A DNA stretch of 64,000 bases from Piezodorus guildinii (Eukaryota > Arthropoda > Insecta > Hemiptera > Pentatomidae), in assembly GCA_023052935.1 (NCBI GenBank), contig CM041295.1:163108366-163172365 (forward strand), in the 5' to 3' direction. Position 1 is the first letter of the stretch. The number at the start of each line of letters is the position of its first letter. The position numbers and the translations under genes were made by a program. This document shows, piece by piece, positions 1 to 10,918 of the stretch. The notes below the pieces were generated by a model, which saw only the letters and a program-made list of their open reading frames with translations, was not told where the DNA came from and ran no database searches.

Positions 1-31
1 TGGGGCAAGGAGTTTTTTTCTGTTATATGGT

Positions 32-310
32 TCACATTATTCTTTTGTTAACTATTCGCTCCATAAGCTTTCCTGTGCAACTGAGTAATGTTATTAGGTG
101 ATAGCTATTTGCGTCTCCTATATTTCCTCTTTTCCACATGTTAGGAAAAATGCCTATTTTCCAGCTTGTGTTGAACAGTTTGAAAAACTGAGTCTTAGCT
201 CCTCCCATATTGATTAGAAATTCATTCATTTTATCTTCACCTGGAGTGCATACTAAATTCAAAGTATTTAGTGCATTATTTAGCTCTACGACGGTGTATG
301 GAGCACCCAT
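32..310 (-). pseudogene. LINE ORF2 fragment: reverse transcriptase N-terminus
   Basis: The 92-residue block carries the RT entry motifs of non-LTR elements: a CTPGEDKMNEF segment (the usual PGxDxI), a FNTSWKIGIFPNMWKRGN segment (the usual SW-G-P-W) and SYHLITLLSCTGKLMERIVNKR (motif around SYRPIxLL). R and P of SYRPI are changed to H and L. It is separated from the endonuclease block by about 195 bases in other frames. It belongs to the same decayed element, truncated at the window edge before the catalytic palm. Confidence 0.8.
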
Positions 311-504
311 TTCTCCTGGAAACAGTTTGGCTCTTTTAAGATGCGTTCTTAAGAGTTTCTGCGTATTTTTTTGCTTTTACCGGCATATGTTTAGATCTAC
401 TATACCACTTATGTGTTTCACAAGTAGATCTGTTGCTTCCTTTTGGTTTAGAAGTCAATTTCCGCATTACAAAATGATTGTATTTTGGTCCGACTTCTCT
501 CCGG

Positions 505-1381
505 CTAAATGTTTCGCCAGTTTCCAGAGTTCCGTACCTTACCGAGATTTAGCTCTTCCGTATTTTCTCTCCAAGCATTTTTCTTAAATGTTTGCAGAGC
601 ATGTTGTAGTTTCTTTGTAGCTTCCTTCAATTTTGTGTTGTTTAATATAGTTGGCTTTTTTTTAACAACTTCCCTAGCTTGTGATACTTCACTTTCTAAG
701 CTGTCTACTTCGGGTGTCCAGTAAGGTTTGTAATTTTTCCTGCTCCTTCTAGGAATGCTTTCTTTAGCTGCATTCAGGATAGCCTCTGTGAACTGCTTGG
801 CCGTGTAGTTAACTTTTGTATAGTTAGACTTTAAATTAGCGGTCAGTTTATTAGTGATGTCCTTAAACATTTTCCAGTTAGCCTTTTTGAACTTCCATCG
901 GGGAAGGGGAGAAACCGAGGGACCAGGTGCCTCTATATCAATGTTAATTGCTATAGGACGATGATCACTTCCGCTAAGCTGATCCATAATTGTTCTAGTG
1001 GCCTTGATTGCATGATTATTCGTTGCAAATGCTAGGTCGGGTGTTGTGCACGTTTTCCAAGTGCGAGAGTGAAAAGTTGGGAGATTTTTTGGACTGTTAT
1101 GAGCAATAAAGAATTTTCTATTTGCCATGCCTCTATCTCTTCTTCTCTTACGTCAAGGTGATCATATTTCCATTCTGAAGGTTGTCCATTGAAGTCACCG
1201 ACGATAAGAAAGTCCTCTTAAGAGCTATTAAAAGCTTGAATGGAAAGCGCCTTGTTAATCGGGCAGTAGTAGTTAAAGACCTTTAGTTGGCGGTCATCCA
1301 GCTGGATTTTAACTCAAATTATTTTACTTTCTGTATTCCGTGGAAGCTCATTTGGAGATATTTCCTGGGCTGAGAAAGTCA
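505..1381 (-). pseudogene. LINE ORF2 fragment: endonuclease C-terminal half and linker
   Basis: The open block 505-1128 (about 207 aa) contains TPDLAFATNNHAIKA and SGSDHRPI, the closing part of the APE-like endonuclease whose SDH residues belong to the catalytic site, followed by a basic linker with YKPYWTPEVD typical of the region before the RT. Upstream, 1128-1381 still translates to recognisable endonuclease sequence (VGDFN, FNYYCPI) but with in-frame stops. The enzyme nicks target DNA to prime reverse transcription. This copy cannot make it. Confidence 0.8.
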
Positions 1382-1445
1382 ACCCTTAATTCTTTTTTCA
1401 ATGTAGTTTGAAAATAAAAGTATTGTATACGAGTACATTTTATTT

Positions 1446-2069
1446 ATGAATGTATTAATCAGAACAGTCTCTTCTATTTTATTTATATATTCATTTATCA
1501 TAACATATATAAACTATGATTATTAAAATATTACGTTTCGAGGTACTTCTTATGCCTCATCTTCAGATATTTAAATATCATCTAAAATACAATTGAATAA
1601 ATATTATAAGCAACCATTCAAACAATAACAAACATTATCAATAATTTAGAATCCATTTATCACTTAAAATATTTACAATATGTTTATAAAAATTTTCTAT
1701 TAAAATTCTACTTACATTTATTTCCATATTATATCTTAATATAGGTCATTTAATATTGTAATATTATTCATATTTAGTCCCTATATATGAATAATTCTGT
1801 CATTCTGTTAAAATAATCTTTTATTTCATTGTCACATAATAATTCCTTCAACATTTTGCTGCTAAACACTTGAAACTATCATGTAGACTAAATTAGCATT
1901 TATCTAATTCCTTTCTTGTATTATTCAATGTTTTCAAATATCCAAATAATGAAGATGAGGCATAAGAAGTACCTCGAAACGTAATAGTTTAATAATCATA
2001 GTTTATATATGTTATGATAAACAAATATATAAATAAAATAGAAGAGACTGTTCCGAATAATACATTCAT
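1446..2069. repeat. Inverted-repeat element with hammerhead-like arms (copy 1)
   Basis: Arms 1446-1564 and 1951-2069 are near-perfect reverse complements (about 119 bp each, a handful of mismatches) around a 386-bp AT-rich centre with no coding sequence. Each arm holds CTGAAGATGAGG, a loop, CCTCGAAACGTA at its inner end: a CUGANGA box, a GAGG/CCUC helix and a GAAA box, the arrangement of a hammerhead ribozyme core with one extra base before helix II. The left arm carries it on the minus strand, the right arm has it on the plus strand and starts at the GAAGATG. Penelope-like retroelements are known to bear such motifs in paired repeats. A plain MITE is the alternative. Confidence 0.7.
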
Positions 2070-2074
2070 AACTT

Positions 2075-3780
2075 AAATTACTCTTCTATAATCGTAATTG
2101 ATATAAAATGTACATTTTATGTATTAAACCGTTACCGGTTAGGGTTGGTGGGCCACCAATAGGGCCAGCAGCAGGGCCAGCTTCTCTATTACAATGATAA
2201 TTTTTCAAAGTCTACTGAAGTCGATATATGAAAATAAAAATGAAACTTATTCTTTTGTGGAGTTAATTTTTTTTTTTATTATTAATCAATTCTAACAATA
2301 CGAAAAATAATGATAAGTTCAAACTATTTTCCAAATTAGGATTGTAATTACTATGGTTATAAGCAAATATGTTCTACTTATTACTACAAGCAGAAGCCTC
2401 TCAAAAATATTATTAATCATATCCGCATCCTTATTAGTTTGAAAAGTATAGAGCTCCATTACCAACGTAATTCGCAGGTCCAACCAACATTATTAGTCTA
2501 ACAGCCTATTATATACAAATATTTCGTAAATAAAAAAATAATCTGTATTCTTTATCAACCTCTTTAGGAAAGGCTTTTGAATATTAAATAGTTAACCTTG
2601 TAATAAAAATGCAGGATAAGATGGTTTGAGTGGCATTAAAAAAAAATTAGAAATCAGATACACACACACAAATAAACATACATATATATGAAGCCATATC
2701 CGCCAAGCTGTTTCTCCGTCCCCATTCAAATCCTAACTTTTCCAATACCTACTTTCATCCCTAACAAACGGATTCCATACATACCATGGTAGATATTAAG
2801 TAATTTGGTTCCTTTTGCCTGTTAGCCAGAAATATTATATATTTGTACATTCATAATTGTACATAGGAGTGATTCTTTAGAGATCTAGTCCCAGAAAAAA
2901 ATATTTTATTAAAAATTACCCATTTTATAATATATATATGAACAATTAATTCAATTGATTGACACTTGCTTTAATTTTCTTGTTAATCAGCATATTGGTT
3001 GTTTTCTTGGACAGAGGATTTTGGAAATGAATAGGGAAAGCCGACCACCTCTCGAGCGGTCCGCTTTGTCTCTGAGGAGGAAAATAGTGTCCAACTTGGA
3101 GATAAACTTTCTTTGTCTAGCTCAAAAGGAAGGGTTTCTTTCCATTGGCCGGCTGAAAAAAAAAACTCACCATGACGATTGATCTTCATTGTCTGAGCTT
3201 TCTCAATCGTACGTTTTGTCATTCACGATTATTCCCTTTCTTTGTGAAAAAATCCTTTATCCCACCGTCCATGATGGCGGTCGGAAAAGCTCTTTTTCTC
3301 CAGGCGGCCTTCTTTTACGCCTTTGAACAAGTTACAGAAACCAATAGTGATGGAAAAAACAGTGAGCTGGCAAGATAGCGTTTACTAACCCCAAGATGAT
3401 ACACAAATCGATAAAAAGTATCAATATTATGTTTAGTGCTCCGATCGGTGAGTTGTTCCCTATCTACATATGCAATAATGCAGACGTAACATTGCAGGAA
3501 AACGTTTCCTTTTCTTTTCTTTTTTCCAGCCTACCCCTGCATTATTAACTGCACTCTACAATTAGATAGGCATAATCAGACAATGCTAATTAATAGCACA
3601 ACACTAAACTCACCCATAACCATTCTTAATGATGTGAGCGGAATACGCAGACGTGTTGCGTAATGTTTTCGAATTATGGGAAGAGATAAATAACCGTATG
3701 TGATATTTTTTGTTTTCCACTTGATTAATTGATGTGAAATCCTACGCACCCTTTATCATTATGTTTTTTAATTCGGTTTA
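2075..3780. other. No recognisable gene
   Basis: AT-rich sequence with a short CA tract near 2660. A GC-elevated patch at about 3010-3400 holds two short ORFs (2955-3182, 3172-3378) that overlap ORFs on the other strand and show no family motif, so I do not call them genes. A conserved non-coding or regulatory stretch is possible but unsupported. Confidence 0.5.
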
Positions 3781-4676
3781 AATAAAATCTGGTACGAGCA
3801 ACACAGGACTTTCACTCAATTCCGTTTTTAAAATCGATTAAAGAATTTTCAGATACAGTAAGAGATAAAAATGAGTGAAACCATTAAAGAATTAATTAAA
3901 TGGAATTTCTAAAGAAACATGTGTTTTACTAAAAAATCTATTATATTATTATATAAAATAATCACTTAGTTTTATCGGCTTTTCATCACTCTTTACTAAC
4001 TTTTAAAAGCTTGGGTATGAGATAGTATTTTTTCTAAAATCTCAAGCTTTTCAACAGTATATCGCACATGTATATTACTGTTCTTATCTTCAATAACAAA
4101 AAAATTGCATTAAAAATATATTTTTTTTTAGTGTTCTCCTTTTTTTTCAAATTCGCTAAACATGCATATTTAGCTCTTATTTATCAATACTAACAAGATA
4201 ATATGGTTATTTTTATAGAATATACAGGTACTTTAGAAGAAGAAAATTTAAAATATCGGCATTTAAGCCCTGTCAGACTATTTTAATAAGAATGAAACCT
4301 ACATGATATTATAGCCTATTGAATTTTACATCGATATAGCGAGTTTAATCAAAATCATCGGAACCGTTGTCGAGAAAATCGAAAAAAGGTGCAAAATGCA
4401 TTGTATAAAGTGGCTCTTCTGGTAAGCTCATTTTGATGAAAAAGGTTTTGTGACGTCTCGGGCGTATATTTGTTTTAAATATGAAATTTCAGTATCATAG
4501 GACTTAACGTTTCCGCCTGGGAGTTACCACACACACACACAGACCTTTTTGCGGGACTTGGTTATTTGGACTCAGGGGACCCTAAAACGTGTATTTCCGT
4601 TGAAAACTGGAATTGGAAAATTTTCACGATCGCAATACTTTCCCTTACTTTATATAGTAAGTGAAAGTAATACTTA
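3780..4676 (+). repeat. Dispersed repeat R, copy 1
   Basis: This block aligns by eye over most of its length with 29993-30712 (shared landmarks: AAACATGTGTTTTA, AGTTTTATCGGCTTT, TATTACTGTTCTTAT, GGTGCAAAATG, TTTTCACGATCGCAATA) and in its second half with 6958-7625 and the minus-strand copy at 63735-64000. It ends with a GTAAGTGAAAGTA motif. It has no long ORF, no terminal inverted repeat that I can see and no poly(A), so its class is unknown. A CA microsatellite sits at about 4530-4540. Confidence 0.75.
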
Positions 4677-4821
4677 GAGGTTAGAAAAAAAAAAATATTT
4701 ATTCGCAATCCATACCCTAAATAATATTAATAAGAAAATTCAAAATATCTCCAAACATTGTTCTCTGGACTCCTTTCATGTATCAACTTATACATAGAAT
4801 AATGAATCCTTTCTAAGCAAA

Positions 4822-4895
4822 ATGGATATATTATTGTGTGCACCTGTGCCAATGCAGAATGGATATATTATTGTGTACACCTGTGCCAATGCAGA
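4822..4895. repeat. Two tandem 37-bp copies
   Basis: The segment starting ATGGATATATTATTGTG and ending CCAATGCAGA occurs twice head to tail with one difference (GTGTGCAC versus GTGTACAC). A local tandem duplication. Confidence 0.9.
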
Positions 4896-5289
4896 ATGGA
4901 AATGCACAACATTGCCTTTTCAAATAACATATTACTAGTTGTTATTCTACAATCCGATTTCACACTTAATTTCATCATAATGTGGCATTAAATATGTCCT
5001 TGTTCTTGTCTTTTTCAAGACAGAATCACAATTTAAGAACTTTTAACTGAAGATTTTATTTTTATTTTTAAGTATTTATTGATACTTACAATAAATTAAG
5101 AAATACAGTAAGTAAATGTGATAGAAATGTAATACAATGACATGAAATATTGGGCTTTAAAATAAGTTCGTAGCGCTTTTTACTTGTGATTTCAATAAAA
5201 TATTTTTATACTTGTAAATATTTTTAATCGATTGTATATGACATTTTGATTTATTGGCTGTTACCATCTTTGAGGTAATTTTTTAATTC

Positions 5290-5425
5290 CGTCCTCCCAG
5301 GACTTCTAAGATTAGACCCGAGCACTTTGCGCCTTCCAATTCAAGTTTCCGGGTCTGAACCGAGCAATGCACTTACCGACGGTGCTTTCTACTAAGGCAT
5401 CGTAGCCGTACACACTTCAAAGTTT
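5290..5425 (-). other. Possible tRNA-derived SINE remnant
   Basis: The minus strand has a GC-richer block with GATGCCTTAGTAGAAAGC, weakly like an RNA polymerase III A box, and 30-40 bases later GGTTCAGACCC, close to the B box GGTTCRANNCC. No complete cloverleaf or A tail was seen. A degenerate SINE head is one reading; chance similarity is another. Confidence 0.2.
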
Positions 5426-5635
5426 CAAAGTCTTATGTGCACCAGATTTTCCTTTCTGGAAATAAAAAAATCATAAAATGATTTTTTTTCTCTTCTTGGT
5501 TGAAACCGACGCATAAATAAAAGCACCTTAATTAATCCTTTTTTTAGAATGTGTAAACATTACTGACCAATTAACATGATTTTATAAACAGAGAGAGGAT
5601 TAAATTAAAATATTTAAATACGAGGATGCTAAGAT

Positions 5636-5935
5636 AGAAACTAGTTCGTTAGAGTGTGAATGGAGTTTTTGATGGAAGAATTGATACCTGGTTCCGAAAA
5701 AAAATTGTAACATAGGTAACATTAAGGTCTTTATAGATGAGTTTATTCAAGACAAAGAAAAGGGCGTTGAGGATTTTTTACTTACAATTAATTACTCAAC
5801 TACGTAAGTCCACATTGGTCTTATAATAGTCATATAGATGAGCTTTTTGTATTTAAGAGGAAGGTTTGACCGTTTATCTACTAAGCGTTTAAATAGCAGG
5901 AAACTGAAGTCAAAGTTGAAAAATGTTTAAAGAAT
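5636..5935 (-). pseudogene. Jockey-A family ORF2 C-terminal fragment
   Basis: Minus-strand translations in changing frames match the C-terminus of the Jockey element at 11-15.8 kb: a DKRSNLPLKYKKLIY-like stretch, then IRPMWTY, then a NKLIYKDLNV stretch, then the GINSSIKNSIHTLTN region. It is the thumb and C-terminal region after the RT, with several frameshifts. Only a truncated relic. Confidence 0.7.
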
Positions 5936-6405
5936 TACATTGAGCATATATTATATTGAGGATAATATAATATTCTACAGTCGACTGTAGAAACTATTAT
6001 AGGTGGAATAATCAGGAATCAGTCATTTTTAATTTTTTTTTTAATTTTGCCAACGTTTTGGCTCAAGCTTGTGAACCATCATCAGAGCTACAAACATCAG
6101 AACAAAAGAGATACATATTAATATGATAATGAATTTTTTTTTTTTTAATGTAGTGACAATGATAACATTTGAAATAAAACAAAACAGAAAAATGACCAAC
6201 ATACTTAAATATTATATTGTGACATACTAGTATATTGTTTTGTTTTTCCATTGTATAATTTTGTAAAACTTTTAAAAACAAAGATAAGCTGTAGTATTTA
6301 TATTTAGAGGGGAAAACCTTCAGGGTTTTTACATGAACCCCTCCCCATACTACCTATGTTTATGGTTTTCCTCAGTTTATGCTTGGACATGGCTCAGTAA
6401 TGGTA

Positions 6406-6409
<4 letters not shown>

Positions 6410-6462
<53 letters not shown>

Positions 6463-6463
6463 T

Positions 6464-6494
<31 letters not shown>
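6410..6494. repeat. (TA)n and T-rich microsatellite
   Basis: About 25 TA units are followed by a T tract interrupted by a C. It lies in the centre of the inverted-repeat element. Confidence 0.95.
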
Positions 6495-6690
6495 ACTTCT
6501 ATATTAAAGTCTAAAGTTTTGTTTTTATGCTTATCATCATCAGATTGTGTATCATATTATCATTATTTGTATCTATAATATTTAAGTATGTTGTGTATAT
6601 TTTTTTGTTATTAATGTTATCATTGTCACTACATTAAAAAAAAAAAATCATTATCATATTAGTATGTATCTGTTTTGTTCTGATGTTTGT

Positions 6691-6731
6691 AGCCCTGATG
6701 ATGGCTCACAAGCTTGAGCCGAAACGTTGGC
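6691..6731 (+). ncRNA. Hammerhead-ribozyme-like motif
   Basis: CTGATGA is followed by one T, then a 5-bp helix GGCTC/GAGCC closed by ACAAGCTT, then GAAAC. These are the two conserved core boxes and helix II of a hammerhead in the right order. Helices I and III and the cleavage triplet could not be assigned with confidence by eye, and the extra T before helix II is not canonical, so self-cleavage is unproven. Confidence 0.4.
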
Positions 6732-6957
6732 AAAATTAAAAAAAATTCAAAAAATTATTGATCCCTAATTATTCCACCTATAATGAGTATATATTATTAT
6801 TCATTTTTGGCGACATCCCAATCATTCAAGACTTGCTCGAGCATAGATGGCAGCCAAATTGCATTAGCAGCCACATAATCTTGTCACCTCAAACATAGCC
6901 TTCCCACTTGTCTCTCTCCTTCTAACGGCATTGAGTATCTGCAACTAATAGCTATAT

Positions 6958-7625
6958 AAATCATTATCTACAACGGTCACATACTTTTATGTCTTTTTCA
7001 TCACCACTCTTCATTACCTCATACAAGACTTTATCTATAAGCTTTAGCTTTCCAACGTTTTATTCTACATCTAAATTACAGTTCTCATATGCGGGAAAAA
7101 AATTATCTTCAAAAAATGTCTTTTGTTTTCTCCTCCAATTAATTATCGCATTCGTTCATATTCCATATTTACCCATAATTTAGCAATGAAAACATTGGGA
7201 AATGGTTAATTATAATGAATTAACAAAACATATATGGCACTTCAGGTTATGAAATTAAAAACATTGTGGCTTATGCCTTATCAGACTATTTCAAAGAGGA
7301 AGATCAATTTATTGACTTTGATCAAAATCATTGGAGTTGTTTTTGAGAAAATCGTAAAAAGGAGCGAAATGCACTCCTGGTCAGTCAATTTTAGTGAAAC
7401 AGGTGTTGTATCTTCTCAGGAATATACTTGTCTTGAAGTCGAAACTTCAGTCTCGTATGATTTTTCGTTTCTGGGCTAGACTAACAACATAGACACCTTT
7501 TTGAGAGACTCTATTGGACTAGGGCATCCTAAAACGTACTTTTCCCTTAAAAAATTGAATTCGAAAAATATCAAGATCTCAATACTTTGCCTTAGTATAT
7601 TATTCATAATTATATATGTGAAAAA
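6958..7625 (+). repeat. Dispersed repeat R, copy 2 (diverged)
   Basis: Shares with copy 1 the ordered landmarks TTTAGCTTTCCAACG, GACTTTGATCAAAATCATTGGA, GAGAAAATCG, AGGAGCGAAATGCA, GACACCTTTTTGAGAGACT, CCTAAAACGTA and ATCTCAATACTTTGCC. More diverged than the copy at 30 kb. ORFs across it are fortuitous. Confidence 0.65.
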
Positions 7626-7629
7626 AAAT

Positions 7630-8560
7630 TGGTATCTGAATATAATAAGCAATGTTAAAACAAAAAACAAGTACGTAACTGGGGATGGCTTCCTTCATTA
7701 ATTTTTATATTCTATAGTTTTTCTTTCTTTTGTTTTTCAGATTTTCCTGTATTTTCGGTTGCTTGATTAAAGTTAGATATGATAAATAGCAATAAATTTA
7801 ACTTAATACAAATAAAACTAAATAATAACATTATTATTTAATGTTTATTTAAAAGGTGATTTTTGTTCGGGGAAGTGGGAGCCATGGAGGGAAAAATATA
7901 ATAAGAGGTATATGCTCTCAGCGTTTGATGCACTATATACTTTAAGCCAGGAGCTTCTGTGAAATTGTATTCAGCTCAGTACATAACAGCTAATGTATTT
8001 GACTCCTCCCAATACATGATAATTTATTTAAAATTCTGCTTTAAACTGTAAACCAAAATTTAGTTAAAGATTAATTTTAAATAATATCTTTTAAGTCAAG
8101 AAAAATATATTACATCGATTCAAGGTTATGTTGTAATGAACCCTTCCTTAGGAATATAGTTCGATTTTTAGAACATTTTAATTCAGGTAAAATGGATTTG
8201 TTGGTACCAAATGTTTTTGCGGGAATGAGGATTTTGTTCAGCCTGCGATGGTTTTCTCATTTATTAATCATTAAAACAAATGCAATCGTTTAGTTTTATC
8301 ACAATCTCTCATCCGATTTTAAGTATCTGATTCCTTTATCAAGTATCAATTAAATTTCTAATCAGACTGAAACATTTACAACTATTACGTAAAAATAAAG
8401 TTTAAAAAATAGAAAAAACAATTCTACATTTCAATAAGAATAAAATCATAATCCCCAGATTGTTAAAAATGATTTTTTTAAGTAGAAAAAATGTCTATAA
8501 TATTGGAACAATATTGAGTAGTATTTTGGATAGCATTAAATTATCTTAAAGTAACAAGAA
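7630..8560. other. No recognisable gene
   Basis: AT-rich, no open frame of note, no clear repeat match inside the window. Confidence 0.5.
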
Positions 8561-8567
8561 TGAGACA

Positions 8568-8800
8568 GTAATTTAGAATAGAATAGAAAGAAATTTTATT
8601 CTGGGACTTAGTCCCTTAAGAATAACATGAAATTTAGAAGTAAAGGTAGCACATCTGGCCAGAAAACATTAGATAGATATAATTATGTACATAGGTAAAA
8701 GAGGTAGAAAAAGAAATTTATACAAATGTATGTACATACACACCTCTATGTACCAAAGAAAAGAAAAAGCATAAAAAAGTAAAGTAAACAAATAGTAAAT
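8568..8800 (-). mobile_element. Probable non-LTR 3' tail
   Basis: On the minus strand the sequence runs through GGGACTAAGTCCCAGAATAAAAT and ends in a run of TTCTA-like pentamers, a style of ending seen in LINE 3' ends. No coding part remains, so the family is unknown. Confidence 0.3.
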
Positions 8801-9536
8801 GGAAAGTAAAAAACAACTAATTTTGAACACACTAACAAAAAAAAATTAATTAGTATTATAATAAATTACTATTATTATTATTTATGTTGCAAACGTGACT
8901 ATATACCACTCTTACGTTACAGCTAAAATATATTTAGTAATTTTGGGTGTGCCTACTTCTACTGGATCGCTATTGTATATTTAACAGAATGAAATGGCAA
9001 CTTCTTAGACTAAAGTTAGAATTGTGGTTAATGAGGAAATTGATTTTAAAACAACTTAAGGTATTACTATAATTAATGTAACATAACTATAAATATCTTG
9101 TTTCCAAAATCGAGACACACTGAAAAAATAGAACAAAAACTACACTATCTTTCTTTGCTGTTTGTCGAATTCAATTTGATAAATAAAATAATTTAAATTA
9201 GAATTTCTAAATATTACGAAAGCTGTTGATGGTGACTATGTTGAATGAGGTTATATAAAAGAAAAAAAATACTGTTTATGATAAATAAAATATTATTATT
9301 TCATGTCAGATATCAATTTTATTTACTCTATGTTACAATAACATACCATTAACAAGTAGCCACATCCAAATTATTCAATAAAATCGTTTTATCTTTTAAA
9401 CATAACCGTTGTATATTATCGTAACCCCTTTGCAACATAGATGCGTATTTTCTTCAATTGTGGGTGCAGCCTTCCACCTGAATATAACGTATTTTTTTGG
9501 GATCCAGAAATAAACCCTTTTATATTATATATATAT

Positions 9537-9579
<43 letters not shown>

Positions 9580-9900
9580 CGAAAGATTAACCTTTTGAAT
9601 TATTTTTAAAAAAGTAATAATAATTGAACATGTGTCTACGGGAACCTACACACAAAACATGGTTACGATGCTCAATATGGTTAAATATATTTCTTATAAA
9701 TTGGAATAGTATCTTTGCTTATTAATTTGATTGAGATGATTTTGCTTCCAGATGGTTAAAAATTTGATTGCCATTCAAATGAGTACTTATAATTTTTTCT
9801 GGAAACGTATAGTAGTATATACTTTATTATAACTGAAAACTATGGAGTGAATGTATATTTTATAAATAAGAACGCATAGAAACTATCAACACACACTTAT
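8800..9900. other. AT-rich spacer with TA microsatellite
   Basis: No gene seen. A TA tract with one phase break lies at about 9523-9578. Confidence 0.6.
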
Positions 9901-9904
9901 ATTT

Positions 9905-10918
9905 GAATTATTTATTTATTTATGTCGCCTCTACCCTAGTGGGTCATTGGCGTTCACATTTACATTTTACACTCTATTATAATATAAACTTCTTTTTAAA
10001 TACTTGAAGAGGATATTGGCTTTTTTTTCATCATCTTGTAATAATTCTTTTAAAGTTTTATCCATTTTTAGTTCAATTCTTAATTTGTTAAAGATTGGAC
10101 AATCTAACAATATATGTTTTACTGTTCTCACTGTGTCACATTTTGTACATGTTGGGGCTTCTAAACCTCGCAGAAGGTAGCCGTGGGAGAACTCACTATG
10201 TACTATCCGAAGTCTGCAGAGGATCACTTCTTCTCTCCTTGACTTTCTATTGGAGGTCTTCCAACAGGCACAATCTTTTTTTATTTCACTTAATTTAGAT
10301 GGATTTGCATTCCATTCGACCTGCCACTTTTCCTTCTGTAAAGATCTGAACTGCCTTGTCCAGTCTTGCAGAGGGACTTTGTTGACCATCGTTGCTTGAG
10401 GCGTAGTCAAACGACGAGCAGAGTTTGCCGCGGCATCGGCTTTTTCATTGCCATATATGCCACTGTGAGCGGGAACCCATATTAACACCACTTCTTTATT
10501 CTTCATCTGGATTTCACGGTATATATTATGGATTTCTGCCCCTACTGGATGCCTAATCTTTGAGTTATGAATAGCTTTCAAAACGCTCTTTGAGTCGGAC
10601 ACAATGGCAAATTTTTGATAATGCTCTGAACCTCTTATATACAACAGAGCTTCTCTGATGGCATTGGCCTCTCCTGTGAAGACTGAGCAAGCTTCTGGAA
10701 GGTTGTATAGAAGTTCTTCGTTCGCCGTTATGACCGAAAAACCTACAGAGTCTCCTGTTTTAGATGCGTCCGTATAAAGGATGCTATGATTTGGATAGTT
10801 ACTTATTAGTTCTAAAAAGGCTACTTGATTTTCTTGAGGAACTAGTGCCCTTTTAGAAAAATGTGGAGATTCTATGATTGGAATTTTAGGGGCACACCAA
10901 CTTAGTTTGCACACCAAC
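9905..10918 (-). mobile_element. 5'-truncated I-clade non-LTR retrotransposon, 3' end
   Basis: The minus-strand ORF 9967-10917 is followed by a short 3' region ending in (TAAA)n-like sequence at about 9905-9925. The 5' side stops abruptly at about 10918, as expected for incomplete reverse transcription. RNase H after the RT places it in the I-like group of LINEs. It lies head to head with the Jockey element beginning about 50 bases to the right. Confidence 0.85.
9967..10917 (-). pseudogene. LINE ORF2 C-terminus: RNase H and CCHC tail (open, truncated)
   Basis: An uninterrupted 316-aa frame. Residues about 45-165 form an RNase H type I domain: YTDASKTGDSVG (first Asp), FTGEANAI (Glu), AIVSDSKSVLKA (second Asp), and VPAHSGIYGNEKAD (His and last Asp), so all catalytic residues are present. 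Residues 200-300 hold the usual C-terminal segment RREEVILCRLRIVHSEFSHGYL and a CTKCDTVRTVKHILLDC metal-binding motif. RNase H removes the RNA template during target-primed reverse transcription. The endonuclease and RT are missing, so this copy cannot move. The first Met is probably not a real start; the frame runs to the truncation point. No frameshift suggests it is younger than most relics here. Confidence 0.9.

Larger units (their letters stand above)
1..1385 (-). mobile_element. 5' part of an APE-type non-LTR retrotransposon, cut by the window edge
   Basis: Reading the minus strand downward from about 1385, broken frames show the end of an apurinic-type endonuclease (a VGDFN motif near 1190, then a SGSDHRPI motif near 950), a linker, and the start of a reverse transcriptase (SYHLITLLSCTGKLMERIV near 60). 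The order EN-linker-RT is that of LINE ORF2 proteins. The rest of the RT would lie to the left of base 1. Stops and frame changes occur between the blocks, so the copy is dead. The clade is not certain; the RT N-terminus looks like the Jockey/I/CR1 group rather than RTE. Confidence 0.85.
5993..6786. repeat. Inverted-repeat element with hammerhead-like arms (copy 2 family)
   Basis: Arms of about 170 bp (5993-6165 and 6618-6786) are reverse complements with few mismatches; they start with TATAGGTGGAATAAT. Each arm has CTGATGATGG-C/T-TC, an ACAAGCTT loop, GAGCC, then GAAACGTTGGC, a hammerhead-like core: CUGAUGA box, GGCUC/GAGCC helix with one extra U, GAAA box. The right arm (plus strand, 6691-6731) is intact; in the left arm (minus strand) the G of GAAA is A. 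The helix is kept by a G-U pair in the left arm. The centre has a TA and T microsatellite. Resembles the inverted pseudo-LTRs of Penelope-like elements; no transposon ORF survives. Confidence 0.75.

Noticed and set aside
2955..3378. Two short plus-strand frames in a GC-elevated patch
   Set aside because: Overlapping frames on the other strand, no motif, no splice or initiation context.
5290..5425. Functional tRNA gene
   Set aside because: No complete cloverleaf; only weak A- and B-box likeness, so kept as a possible SINE relic.
6333..6578. 81-codon frame with a YIYIYI and Phe run
   Set aside because: Produced by the TA and T tracts in the centre of the inverted repeat.
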